Shown: in pieces, positions 33,271 through 43,460 of the stretch
Numbering within the stretch: position 1 is the first letter of the stretch
Layout of the letters: every line of letters starts with the position of its first letter
Source: Pilatotrama ljubarskyi
Lineage: Eukaryota > Basidiomycota > Agaricomycetes > Polyporales > Polyporaceae
NCBI GenBank assembly: GCA_022385805.1
Contig: MU277748.1
Location: 62,001 to 126,000, forward strand
Length of the DNA stretch: 64,000 bases
Direction of reading: 5' to 3'
Program-made: the position numbers and the translations under genes
The notes under the pieces: generated by a model
Database searches by the model: none
What the model was told of the DNA's origin: nothing
The model's input: only the letters and a program-made list of their open reading frames with translations

Positions 33271-34355
33271 CCAGTACTTGTACAAAGCCGGGCGCCAGGA
33301 CCGTGCACAGAGATCTGTCAAGTGTTGATGAGTGCATCGCCGCAGGAGACTCGGAACTGGCGCGCTCTGATTGAATGTGATCATTCTCCGACCGCCTTAT
33401 GGTCCAATGGGTCAGCTTGAGGCCGTGCAGAGACGCAAGCAACACGGCACATTTGAGTGAGGCACACCGTGCTCTTTGAGAGCAGTACGAGCTCAACGGG
33501 GAGGAAACCGAACGGAGGCGAGGTACATGAGAGTCTTAGATTAGAACCGTGCAGTTGAGTCGGAAGGGACTGAGGGCCCATACCTCGGGCGCGGATCCAC
33601 GCAAGGTGCGGACCTGGTTCGAATGGGGCCCCGATACCTTGCCCACAGGCGGTCGAGTGGGCGTTCCAGATTGAGTTGATATAGTGTGAGTGCCATGATG
33701 CCGCCCTGAAACGCCTTCGAAGGAAAAAAAAAAAAAGTGTGCTCTGAGCGGAGGAGAATGCTGAAGCACCATACTCATAACCTGTACGTACAACCCGGGT
33801 GCCAAGGCGTCGTCTCTTTCAGTGGAGCCGTCAGCCCATCGTACGTCGGAAACAAGTCTCAACAGTCTTCACGGTGTACGACATAGCTACTCACCATCCA
33901 CAAATTCTGAATATTCATATCCAGCCATCTTACGACGAGCGAGCCGACTTTGCTCTGACCGCGCTTGCTCTATAAAGGAAGCACCACGAGCACAGTACCC
34001 AAGCTCGCGCTCGCATCCACGGACGAGTCGGAGGCGGTGCCAAGCAAAGTTGGCCAACGGTACGAGCCTTCAAAGGCAACATAAGTAAGAGAACGAGGAA
34101 CAGAAGAGGGTCATGGACACTCAAAGAGCCATGCACGATGAGTAAACGAAGCGAAGATGCGGCCGGACTGCCAGTGGTGGACGCCCAAGTCTGAGGGGTG
34201 AGCGATGATAAGCGCCGGATCGAGATAATATTTCTACGTGACGCCCGGAGACCTATTGCCAGAGTCCGCCAATACATAAGGTGCAAGTGAAACTCGTTCT
34301 TGTACTGAGATCAGCACCAGAGGTAACCACAATGTAGGCGAGAGTCGTCCGAGCG
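33271..34355. other. Spacer with A13 tract
   Basis: About 1.1 kb without a supportable gene. An A-run of 13 lies at 33724-33736. A minus-strand frame of 118 codons (34286-33930) has no recognisable domain and is not called. Confidence 0.4.
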
Positions 34356-36050
34356 CTATTGCGGAGATGACCATGGTTCATACGCGGGAAGCGACTCTCC
34401 GCCTTCCGACCATCCTCCAGACCTCCTGTAGTGGGCTCCCTCTATATCCCCAAGGACACGCTGAGCGAGCGCAAGAGGCATAACCACCATCGGCTCGGGG
34501 GCAAAAACCTGTGTTTCCGCATCCCGGCTCGGTGAATGCGCTGCCGCCGCCTCCCCGCCCGGAGTGCGCTGGATATGAGTGACGGACCGACGGCGTAGGG
34601 CGTTGAGACTTCGTGCGGTGGTTTGCCTCTGCGAGTGCGGGCGCTGTGCGGCACGTTTCGGAAGCAACGCGGGTGCGTCCGAGATAGAAGCGGGTGCGTT
34701 GCTCCCATCCTCGGCAAGCGTGCTCGGGTTTTCCTGTGAGGGTGTCGATGGCGGAGGAATGTTTTCATGGGTAATATGCAGTACGTCATCCAGTTCCAGG
34801 ATGCCTATTTGATCTGAACTCGGACCATGATCTCGTTCAGGGGTCTCTGAACCACTGAGGGCCTTCTCCGCGCCCTCCTGGTTGCCTTCCCAGAGAAGCA
34901 GGTGCGGCTGCACCGCTTGTCGTCTACGACGCCGCTTAGATACTCCAAAGATAGCCAATGCCGCCAGGAGGACTGTGCCGAGCGTGATAGAGACCGCAAG
35001 GATTGTTCTCCTGGGTGGCCCGGAAGCCGTCGGGCTGGCTACGGAGGAAGGACCGCCGGAGTGCGAAGGGTCGACGTCAGGCCTACTCGCTGTCGCTGAG
35101 CTCGAGGTAGTGGAGATAGTGGAGAGTCTTCCATCGACGAGAGTAGTTACGGACCCTGCCCCTGGACTAGGGCCGGTGAAGACAGTGGTGATTTTTCCAT
35201 CGGGTTCGGTACTTAGGGATCCTGAGCCGTTCGTCACGGGGGGAGGCAACCCGGTGGAAACAGAAGTCAACGCTTATGATAACGGAGACCGCCCTCAGCC
35301 TCTGCGTGTCGAAATGCGAAAAGTGATGCACTCACCTATATGCGTGGCATTAGAAGCCGTCTGGGCCTCTGCGGCACTTGGCGAGACAGTACTGGATTCC
35401 TTGGGGGTAGTCGAGGCTAGTGCGCCGTTGTCGAAGTCCCAGGAGCCTCCTCGAAGTTCTCCAGGATCGAGAGCCCCGGCGAGATAAACGAAGACGGCCA
35501 GTGTCAGGTCTAAATCGCCGGAGGAGCAACTCAAGCACTGCAAGGGGCGTCAGTTTCTCCCTCGTATACTGTAGTAAGGGACGGTCTCTTACCTGATCTG
35601 TGACGATTGCCGAGACTTGTTTCCCTCCATACTCCATAGTGATCGGCTGGTGGCAGTGCGCTCCGCCCTTGAACTCCTGAGCGACGCGGTCAGAATCATG
35701 CTGAACTGGAGCCTCTTGTCGGACGTGCTGTTGAGAGACTCACGGCGGGACTCAACGCAACCGTCTAGGCGGCTATCAGCTCCGTGCAACAGTGTGATCG
35801 AAGGGGGACGCACGTAATCCAGGTTATCGTTGGATGAGCCGCACGCGTTCTGACCGACCTCGTAGTATGTAAACAGCGAGTTCTGGTAACGCTTCCGGAT
35901 TGTGTGCTCGCCGATGCTGGCTGCGCGGATAGCATGATTTGGCAGGGGTTCTCGCCTTTGGCCCGATGTCAAGCAAGCCACGGGAACGAGTACGCCCGCG
36001 AGAACGACGAGGAGCGGCGTGGAAGAATAGAAACTTTCCAGAGCGATCAT
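34356..36050 (-). CDS. Double-psi beta-barrel (RlpA/expansin-like) single-pass membrane protein with LPAYEP tail
   Basis: Minus-strand exons 36050-35814, 35700-35593, 35537-35336 and 35221-34356, 470 residues. Signal peptide MIALESFYSSTPLLVVLAGV. Residues about 56-165 fit the barwin/RlpA double-psi beta-barrel: SLFTYYEVGQNACGSSNDNL, HCHQPITMEYGGKQVSAIVT, DQCLSCSSGDLDLT and LRGGSWDF, with conserved Cys pairs and the DLDLT Asp. A Ser/Thr stalk, a transmembrane helix at about 256-276 and KRRRRR follow. The tail includes VVMPLALAQRVLGDIEG and ends GESLPAYEPWSSPQ. Such barrels usually bind cell-wall polysaccharide and are normally secreted; anchoring to a PPxY-type tail is unusual. The last acceptor could instead lie about 40 bases upstream. 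Confidence 0.75.
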
Positions 36051-37550
36051 GAAGAGCTTAGACGGAGGATTGTAGCCCCTGGAGGATTGGATGGGCGACC
36101 GCGGACGTACATAGAGATGGAAGGGGCCAAGAGGACCGGATCGGCCGCAACGAGTCAGCCTTATGAGTACAAACCTCCAGACGTCGCTCCGCGAGTCGCG
36201 AGTGAAAGCGGCGGACGGCAAGGTCCATCACGTGGCGCATCTGTTAGATCGCGAGTCGCCCGCGCAAGGAGCGCAAGGTTTGACACCTCGTGGCGTGCAA
36301 TCAGAGCCGTCCGTCCCGTCAACGCCCGTGCTTCCCTGCAACTCCTGGATCAGTGGAGGCATGTCGAGCTCAAGCGCCGGAGAGAAAGGATATCGATACA
36401 TCATAACGGGCGGACGGCGTCACCTGTGTCTGTCCAAATCGTCGATGTCGCTCCGTTCGTGCTCCGGTAACTGCCTCATGCGCGGCAACAGAGCGGGTTG
36501 CTCGGCGAAACGCATTCCCGTGCTGTGAGCTTGGTTGCAAGCCTGACATTCTGCCCACGAGACAGGCGAGTTGCTGAAACCTCGGCTGACATGGCGGGAT
36601 TTATGGGCACCCCGTGGCGCCCGGCGCGTCATGATGTGCAGTTGCACGTCCAGTCACGCACGTTCAGCGCGGATCCGACTAATACACCTCGCCACATTGT
36701 CAGCAATTTACTCACCAGAACAAGAAAAAATAGCGCTCACCGTGATTTCATGGTATGCACTGTCTATGAGGGAGCCTAGCTCCTACGATGGCGTAAGTCG
36801 GGTATGGGCGCAGTCTTGTAAAGGCGAGGGATGTCCCGAGGCCCGACGTTCAATCCATACATCCATTCACCGCACCACACCGCAGCCACGCAATGTTCTG
36901 CATAGGCAATCTCAAAATTTCTGTGGTTTCAGCAACATCAGGCATTGCGAGTGGGAAAGCAAGCGTCATCGCGAGCTGAACTTGTCCGGGGAGTCCCTGT
37001 GCAGCAGCAGCCGATCGTAGCAACACAGCTTCATCATGGCCCTATGCCATTCTCAGAAAATATGTAAGACGCAAGAAGAGGGTGGAGGGGGATGTGATGG
37101 TGAGGGTCGACAAGGAGAGACGACTGTGACGTTTCCGCAGGAGCAGTTTGGCGCCGAATCGAGATAAGGTTCCTACGAGACCCTGTGCAGGCGCCTTCAG
37201 GCTCGTTGCCAGCTCCGAGTCACCACATATCGCGCTCCCTTGCCGATTATGACTACCAAGCCTAGGGTACCTCTGATTTCGGCTTATACAATGGTATATT
37301 ACTCATCTTAGCACGTACAACCGTTGGTCGCGATCGAAACTTGAACGGGATGCGAGTCTTGCGGAGAACAGACAACCACCTGCAACCCCACATCGCGATG
37401 CTCTCACACATAGTAGGCAATACTGAGTCTGCACCGAGTGCATGTATCCGGACACTTTATATTCACCAATACCACGAATGAGAAGGCGTTTGACCACAGC
37501 CAGAGAAGCAAACTGGCATACACACCTCGCCGACGAGGCATGATGGCAAC
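36051..37550. other. Long spacer in the surface-protein cluster
   Basis: 1.5 kb between two minus-strand cluster genes. Frames up to about 190 codons exist but none has a domain, signal peptide or convincing composition. It probably holds the promoter of the DPBB gene and old decayed sequence. Confidence 0.4.
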
Positions 37551-38977
37551 CTAAACTGTGCGGAACTCCCCACTGGTGCGAGCCGAGCGCGGCGCGCTAG
37601 ACTTTCGTCTCTGCCTCCCCTGCGGTTCGTACGCGGGAGGTGGCTCCGAGGGGTCGTCACTCTCCATCCCAGAGCTCTCTCCCTGCGGCGCAGGAGCGCT
37701 TCCCGCCATTGCGAGGAGCCGTTGTCCGAGCGACCAGGGGACGACGAGGACGCGGTCGCGGTCGTGTGTGTTGCGGCCGCCACTGCTGGCCCTGACTTCT
37801 CCGGCTTGGAGGTCGAAAGAGCGCGTACCCGAGGCGCTGGCATGTTCGACAGAGTGGGACGAAGAAGGGGGTTTCTGGACCTCGGGATTGGAACGTGCCT
37901 GCAGCTGCGGTCGGCCGCCGGCAGCTGCTTGGTCAGACGACGGCGTCCCGTACTGTACGACGCTTCCGTCCTCTGCAACCGTACTCCTCGCGTCTGCCGT
38001 AGGAGCCGCCGGGCGGGAACCCTTGCTCGGCGGGAAACTGGACGTACCGCGGGCGGGGTCAAAGGAGAGTATACCGCCGACTGCGACCGGCATAGGTCCG
38101 TTCGTGCTGACGATCTCGAAGGCTTGTATCCCCTTTCTTGACTCCCCATCATAGTGGTCGTCGAACGGCGCGAGGTCTGACGCGTTTTTCCGGTTCAAGT
38201 GGAACGCACGGTCGCGCTTGAATCGTCTCCAGGCGTAGAAGCACGCGGAGGCGGCAGCGAGAAATACCACGCCAAGCGCGGCGGAGAGCCCTGCTATGAC
38301 TGCCGTTGAGGGACCGTTGTTGGACGACGAGGCTGATGCGACGTTGCTGGACGCTGGGCCAGTCGACGTCGCAGAAGGCCTGCCTTGTACACGGGAGACG
38401 GAGAGCGAGGAACCGGGAAGCGAGACTGAAGCTGCGGAATCAGCTAGCGCGGTGCCGGGCAGAGCGAAGGCGGAGGCAGGCAGCGCGCTTCCAGGCAAGG
38501 CCTGGCCAGTGGACAGAGCACTGCCGGGAATTGTGGGCGCTGCTGTGTCGACGGGTACTGTACAAATGACAAAATGAGCGACAAGAGTAGAGATGAAACG
38601 GACGCTGGTTCTCGGATGATCTGTGTCTGAAGGCAGGCGATGTGATGGACAGGACGACGCGAAGACTCACGATCTGATGCTAGACCGCAGAGAACGTTGA
38701 ACTGGTCCAGAAAGCCACTGGCTTCGTGCGCGGAGCAATTTGCGACAGTGCAGACGAGTCCGGCATCGAGCCAGTTTGTGTCGTGACATACGCAGTCTCT
38801 GTTCGGCATCCATGAGCAGAATGCAGTTAATATTGGCATCGCCACTCACAGGGTCGTACAGTCAGTGGACGAGGTGGCTTGCTCTCTGCATCGCGATTGA
38901 CAAGGTGTGATAGTCGGTGTGGGATTCAGGAGCACCACAGTCGAGCTGGGAGCAGTCACGGTAGTCTCGGAAGCCAT
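37551..38977 (-). CDS. CFEM-domain single-pass membrane protein with PPAYEP tail
   Basis: Exons 38977-38850, 38798-38671 and 38557-37551 encode 420 residues from ATG 38977. The CFEM cysteines are all present: TPC, SRC, TDC, DCVC, LVC, ANC and VLC. A Ser/Pro/Ala stalk leads to a transmembrane helix at about 171-194 (AVIAGLSAALGVVFLAAAS) and RRFKRD. The tail contains DRVLVVPWSLGQRLLAMAGS and EPPPAYEPQGRQRRK. The chosen start lacks a signal peptide. An upstream ATG at 39007 is in frame (MRFTLTFF) but separated by TGA at 38981-38983, so either the signal peptide is broken or a different first exon is used. All other phases close. Confidence 0.72.
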
Positions 38978-39007
38978 GAATCAAAAGAACGTTAGGGTGA
39001 AGCGCAT

Positions 39008-39808
39008 GGGTCAATGCAAAGACCGGGAACGAAAAAGTCAAGGAAACGAAGGAGACACGACCGCTCAGCAGCTGTGTTGTGCGTCGACAAACCAGTCCAA
39101 AGTTCTCCCTCAGCGATGCCTGAAGGCGGAGAAAGTGGGAGAAAGGCGATAGCGGGTGTCGTGCACGAGCAATACGTACTCTATATCAGACCTGCGCAGC
39201 TCGGGCGTCGGCAAGACTACGAGTACTGGCAGAAGCGAGAGGGCATGCGTTCTTCATAGATACTCGGCAGCTTCTCAGCAAGTGCGCGTCATGAGAACAA
39301 GAGGGCTACGCTACTCATCGCCAGCGACTCGCGAAGATGGTGTATGTGAATTGAAAGACGAGCGGCCCGTTCTGTGCAAGTACTAAGAGCCGTCGATCGG
39401 GATCTGCGCCTTCGACAAGCCCACGTGGCGCGTTTCTCACGCTGTGCAGGTTTGGAGTCGTCTGCGTCTAGACTCATCAGTACTTACTCAGTCTCTGCTC
39501 TCACTGTACCGTTCGCTAAGTCGCTCAATCTGGCGAGTCTTGAGATTCGTGCTCTCTGGTCTTTGGGTGCCTCGCACTCTGTACGACTCACAGCGATCGC
39601 CCGCAGCTGGTTACGCTCTGATGACACACCCAACCGACCAGGCTATCTCTCGTTCACAAGCTCGACAGTTCCAGGATCTGTGCAATTGCATCCACCACGT
39701 CCTGTGCACCTTCTGGGGTGCGTATCATCCATATGGCCTCTGGCTCGACTTGCGCCTCCGGTTCTCGTGCCGCATCTTCTTGTCTCTCATGTACCCTATG
39801 GGGAGCTC
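39008..39808. other. Spacer in the surface-protein cluster
   Basis: About 800 bases without a supportable gene; upstream region of the CFEM gene at 37551-38977 and 3' flank of the next. Confidence 0.4.
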
Positions 39809-41080
39809 TCATGGGCCTCTACTGCTACTTCTTATGCCGGGCTCGTATGCAGGTGGTGAATCCAAGTCGCCGCTATTCTCCGACCCATCTCCTGTTTGCC
39901 GCCGCGGCGTCCTCGCCATCATCGCCAACACCTGTTGTCCGAGGGACCACGGCACAGTGAGTTGTACGACTTGCTCTCGCTCCGTCGCCTCGGGTTCCGC
40001 GTGGCGCCCATGTGCATCGCTCGTCGACGGTGGAGCATACGGTATGACGCTGGCCGAGGGAATGTAAGGAGGCGGTTCCTCAGTACCCGGAAAGGTAGCA
40101 GGAGAGCGCACGGCCGCCAGAACTGCACGGTGCTCATGCGGACGTTCGGCCTCCTGCCGCTTTGAGCCGTCTCCTCGCATGGCGGTCACGTCGCGACCAT
40201 CGACCTGGCGAACATTTTCAGGAGCGTCGCCATCCGTGGCCCCTTGGCTGGAGAGGAAGAGAGACGTCGAGCGTTCATCGTCACTGACTGTCTCCGAGGT
40301 TGTCACCGAGCCATGGGTAGGGACGAGTCTGGTAGAGGAGTGAGTCGGAGCTGATACCTCGGCCATCGAGGTTTCGTCGTTCGAGGGTGAGCGACTCTCT
40401 TCGGGTTCTCGCGAAACGTACGGATAACTCTGGACATGCAAGCGACGTCGTCTGCGCGTCCAGAAGTAGAGAGCTGCTCCTGCGCAAGCCACACATGCGA
40501 CGATGGGCAGCACGATGGCAAGAATTGGCGTCGACTGGTGGCGTGCGCTGCTGTTCCCTGCATCCGCGTGGATTGTTGGGGAGGGCGGCGCAGTGCTGCT
40601 GGGGTCGACCTCGGATGGATGCGAGGCGCTCGCGCTACTTCCGTGTGATGAGCTGGATGGGCTGGACATCGTCGCGGAGTCCCCTGACCATGTGGACGTA
40701 TTGCCCGACGTGTGAGAGGCCACGCTTGTCGACGCAGAGGCACTTCCCGACTGAGGCAGGGTGGCAGCATGGATCGACGTTTGCGCGACTACCGTCTTGG
40801 AGGAAAGGCTTGGACTGCCACGCGCAGAGGCGACCAGAGGTGCTCCGGTTGGCGGCCCAGTGGGCCAGTCTCCGGGACCTGTCCAGGTGCCCCACTGCCC
40901 GCCACCACCAGCCCAGGGAGGTCCGAAACGGCCAAGGAGCCGCGGCGGTAGAGCAGAGAGCTGCGAAGATGTTGTCTGGAGGTCACTGGTCGATGCATGC
41001 GCACTGGAGGGAGAGTTCGCCGGTCCATCTGGACGAATAAGGAGCGTCGTGGTTGGAAGGGTGGCTTTCCGAGAAGGCAT
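39809..41080 (-). CDS. Ser-rich single-pass membrane protein with two PPxY motifs
   Basis: A single exon of 423 residues from ATG 41080. There is no obvious signal peptide in MPSRKATLPTTTLLIRPDGP, so a 5' exon may be missing. The ectodomain has a Gly/Trp patch (FGPPWAGGGGQWGTWTGPG) followed by a Ser/Thr-rich stalk. The transmembrane helix is at about 184-207 and is followed by TRRRRR. The cytoplasmic tail of about 215 residues carries EEPPPYIPSASVIPYAPP, then VVQLTVPWSLGQQVLAMMAR and DSPPAYEPGIRSSS. Tail layout is nearly the same as in the CFEM gene at 37551-38977, despite an unrelated ectodomain. Stalk composition resembles fungal stress-sensor (WSC/Mid2-like) proteins, but the Cys-rich domain of those families is absent. 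Confidence 0.68.
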   Translation of the reverse strand: MPSRKATLPTTTLLIRPDGPANSPSSAHASTSDLQTTSSQLSALPPRLLGRFGPPWAGGGGQWGTWTGPGDWPTGPPTGAPLVASARGSPSLSSKTVVAQTSIHAATLPQSGSASASTSVASHTSGNTSTWSGDSATMSSPSSSSHGSSASASHPSEVDPSSTAPPSPTIHADAGNSSARHQSTPILAIVLPIVACVACAGAALYFWTRRRRRLHVQSYPYVSREPEESRSPSNDETSMAEVSAPTHSSTRLVPTHGSVTTSETVSDDERSTSLFLSSQGATDGDAPENVRQVDGRDVTAMRGDGSKRQEAERPHEHRAVLAAVRSPATFPGTEEPPPYIPSASVIPYAPPSTSDAHGRHAEPEATEREQVVQLTVPWSLGQQVLAMMARTPRRQTGDGSENSGDLDSPPAYEPGIRSSSRGP

Positions 41081-41208
41081 GCAGAGTACGCAAGGTCTTG
41101 CCCTACACGTAAGATGCGAACGCGGAGCTCAATGCGTTGTACTTACTGATCGAGTTCCGCTGGGATTGGAGGCACGAAGGAGGAAGAGTCGAAGCATGCG
41201 AACGCTGC

Positions 41209-41215
41209 ATATATA
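41209..41215 (-). promoter_or_regulatory. TATA-like box upstream of the Ser-rich membrane protein
   Basis: TTCTATATATGC on the minus strand, about 130 bases upstream of the ATG at 41080. Position is typical for a fungal core promoter. It also fits a short first exon starting near 41197. Confidence 0.35.
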
Positions 41216-42475
41216 GAACAAGACGGTTCCTCCCGGTATACGACACCGTGGGCCTGTCAAGCAGACTGATCGACTCCTGCTACATATGCTCCCCATCGCG
41301 GTCATCGAAGTTGATCGTACGCAGTCAATGATAGGTGTCCGGCTGAGCTCGCGCATCGCAGAGAATCGCTCATCTCGCTCGCTGACCAGTAATTCTCGTG
41401 CACAAATACCGCAGCGAGGTTCAGAGTGCGAGACCGACTTCAACATCTCGCAAAGAGTAGAGCAGAACAAAGCCGCGGATGCGTTCGAGTGAATGTGAAC
41501 GCGGGAGTGGTGCGTAGGTAGAGCGTCATCAATCTGCCAACCACACTGACTGATTGGCATTTCAGTTGATCATCGGGCGTAAGGGGGCGTCGCAAATTTG
41601 AGTGCGGACAACTCCGTGGGACGTCTTCAGACGAAGTCGTCAATTATACCGCGACTCAACCCTCTTCCTGGTGTCTTTTGCTTCCTGCCTGCACAGTATC
41701 CGCCATGTGCTCAGCTTCTCCCGCACCGGGGGTGGGCTTCGCGTTTTGGACTGCTCGGTGTCCCGGTATGCTGTACACTTCATTTGTTAAAAGAAGCTCA
41801 TCAGCACCGTCGTCGCGTTTTGCAGAGAGGTGCGAGCTTCTCGCCGGTTTGCCTGCCATGTGAGCGCATAGCACATCGGGACCCGGATGACCTCTAACAC
41901 TGGCGTGCTACTGCAGAGTGCGTGCGTGACAGATTTATCAGTCTTTAGAGAGTCGTTTGGGACCCTACCATGCAAATGCCGAGCCGCAGTGGCATAGTCT
42001 ACGAATCGATCGAGTTGACATGATCATTGACCCTTGACCCTTCGTTTATCGGGTCCCCTCATGCACATGGATTGTTCAACACTAGGCGCTCTACCATACG
42101 CCAGTTATCTGTGCTCGCCGCAAACCGACGCGACGCGATGCGGTAGTTCTCGTCTTCTTGGTCGCGGAGCTCGTATGGATTGCAAACCATCGCCGCTTGA
42201 CTCCCCGGCCTTCGTGTCAATCCTACGGGCATCAATCTCCCAAGTGAGTCTCCTTCGCACGTTTCTGCGATATCTGATCTGTTTTTGAGAGCTGAGGATG
42301 TTTTTTTACGGAGACCACGGCGACCGCGCAGCAGACGGTTGACAGATGGGCCTTGAAACAGTGCCTCAGCTCGCGCGCTACGAGCGGCTCAGCGGACTGC
42401 GGGACGACCACATATGTCGTGGGCTTCTTCCGACTCTCACCGGCAGAGGAGCAGACCAGTGCAGAGGTGCGTTTC
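41216..42475. other. Spacer at the edge of the cluster
   Basis: Roughly 1.26 kb without a supportable gene on either strand. Confidence 0.35.
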
Positions 42476-43005
42476 ATGCTTACATGGCTCATTTCGATGA
42501 TTGTCCTCTCTGGGGTCGATGCACGCGTAGGTGGCGTTTTCTTCATATATATAAGCCGATGAGAGCCTCGCTAAAGCGTCCGAACATCCTCAGGCCTACG
42601 GGAGGCAGTCTCACTGCGATCATTCCAACCCAACCTCCCGGACAGTCGCATCTTACCACGTCTACACCACTTTCGAATGCGACTCCGATTCTAGTCCCTC
42701 TCAGGACACACGGAGCGAGCCTTCTGCCTGGTGTCTCTATTAGGCGCCTTCCAAGCCAGGTCCTCACAGCTGTAGCTACCCCGACCCATGCGGAGCGTTC
42801 CATCGCTGTTCCCATCAGCTCAAGTCGCACTGGCAGCTGTCCCAGCGGTGTATCTTCCGCATCGTCGACGAATTCGAAATGCGCCTCAAATCCTCCAGCT
42901 GCGCGCGAGAGCAGTGTCTCCAGGAAGCGGCGCTTCTCCAGCTCCGGCTTCCTCCTTGTTTCACCTGTCCCATCGGCTGACCATCTGCTGAACCGACAGC
43001 TCTGA
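42476..43005 (+). CDS. Doubtful small secreted protein or decayed stalk
   Basis: ATG 42476 opens MLTWLISMIVLSGVDAR, a good signal peptide, ending at a GTAGGT donor (42527). Splicing to the CCTCAG acceptor at 42593 gives a 66-residue product with Cys at SHCDHS, FECDS and WCLY, ending at 42743. In another frame the same region to 43005 is Ser/Thr/Pro-rich (ISSSRTGSCPSGVSSASSTN) like the stalks of the cluster. The two readings are incompatible, so this is either a small secreted protein or the decayed remains of a cluster member. Confidence 0.22.
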
Positions 43006-43460
43006 TACCGATTGCGTATGCACGCGTTCCTCGCGAACGCGGAGCGTGTTTTGCAGACACGTGTAGGCCAAGGCAGATGAAGGATGCCCTACATAGGCGT
43101 CGATACGAGGGACTGCGCACCCACGTATAGTCGGAACATCAAACTACGTGGAGTGACGATCAGCCTGAGCATGCACGCGACTTCTTCTCATATCGTAATT
43201 ACAGAGCAAACAGCCCCGCGAGGGCAGAAATTTGTCAGTGAGCCGGCAGGAGCGACGACGCGCCCACGTGACCGCGCGCCCCCTCTCATCGAGACCAGTC
43301 GTCGCTCAGCGGATTCTTCGCCGCAGGTACTTTCTCTGGTGTCAGGCAGAGCCCAACTGTACACGAGAGACAGTACTATGATACAACACGTACGCCGGAC
43401 GGCCGACCGAAAACCAGCTCGCGAGAGCCAGAAGTGCTCTCTTACTCCCGGAATGCGCAC

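Noticed and set aside
33724..33736. A13 run as a retroposon tail
   Set aside because: No coding or repeat body precedes it and no target duplication is visible; treated as a homopolymer.
42034..42288. Cys-containing plus-strand frame as another CFEM domain
   Set aside because: Cysteine spacing does not fit CFEM and no signal peptide or CxC pair is present.
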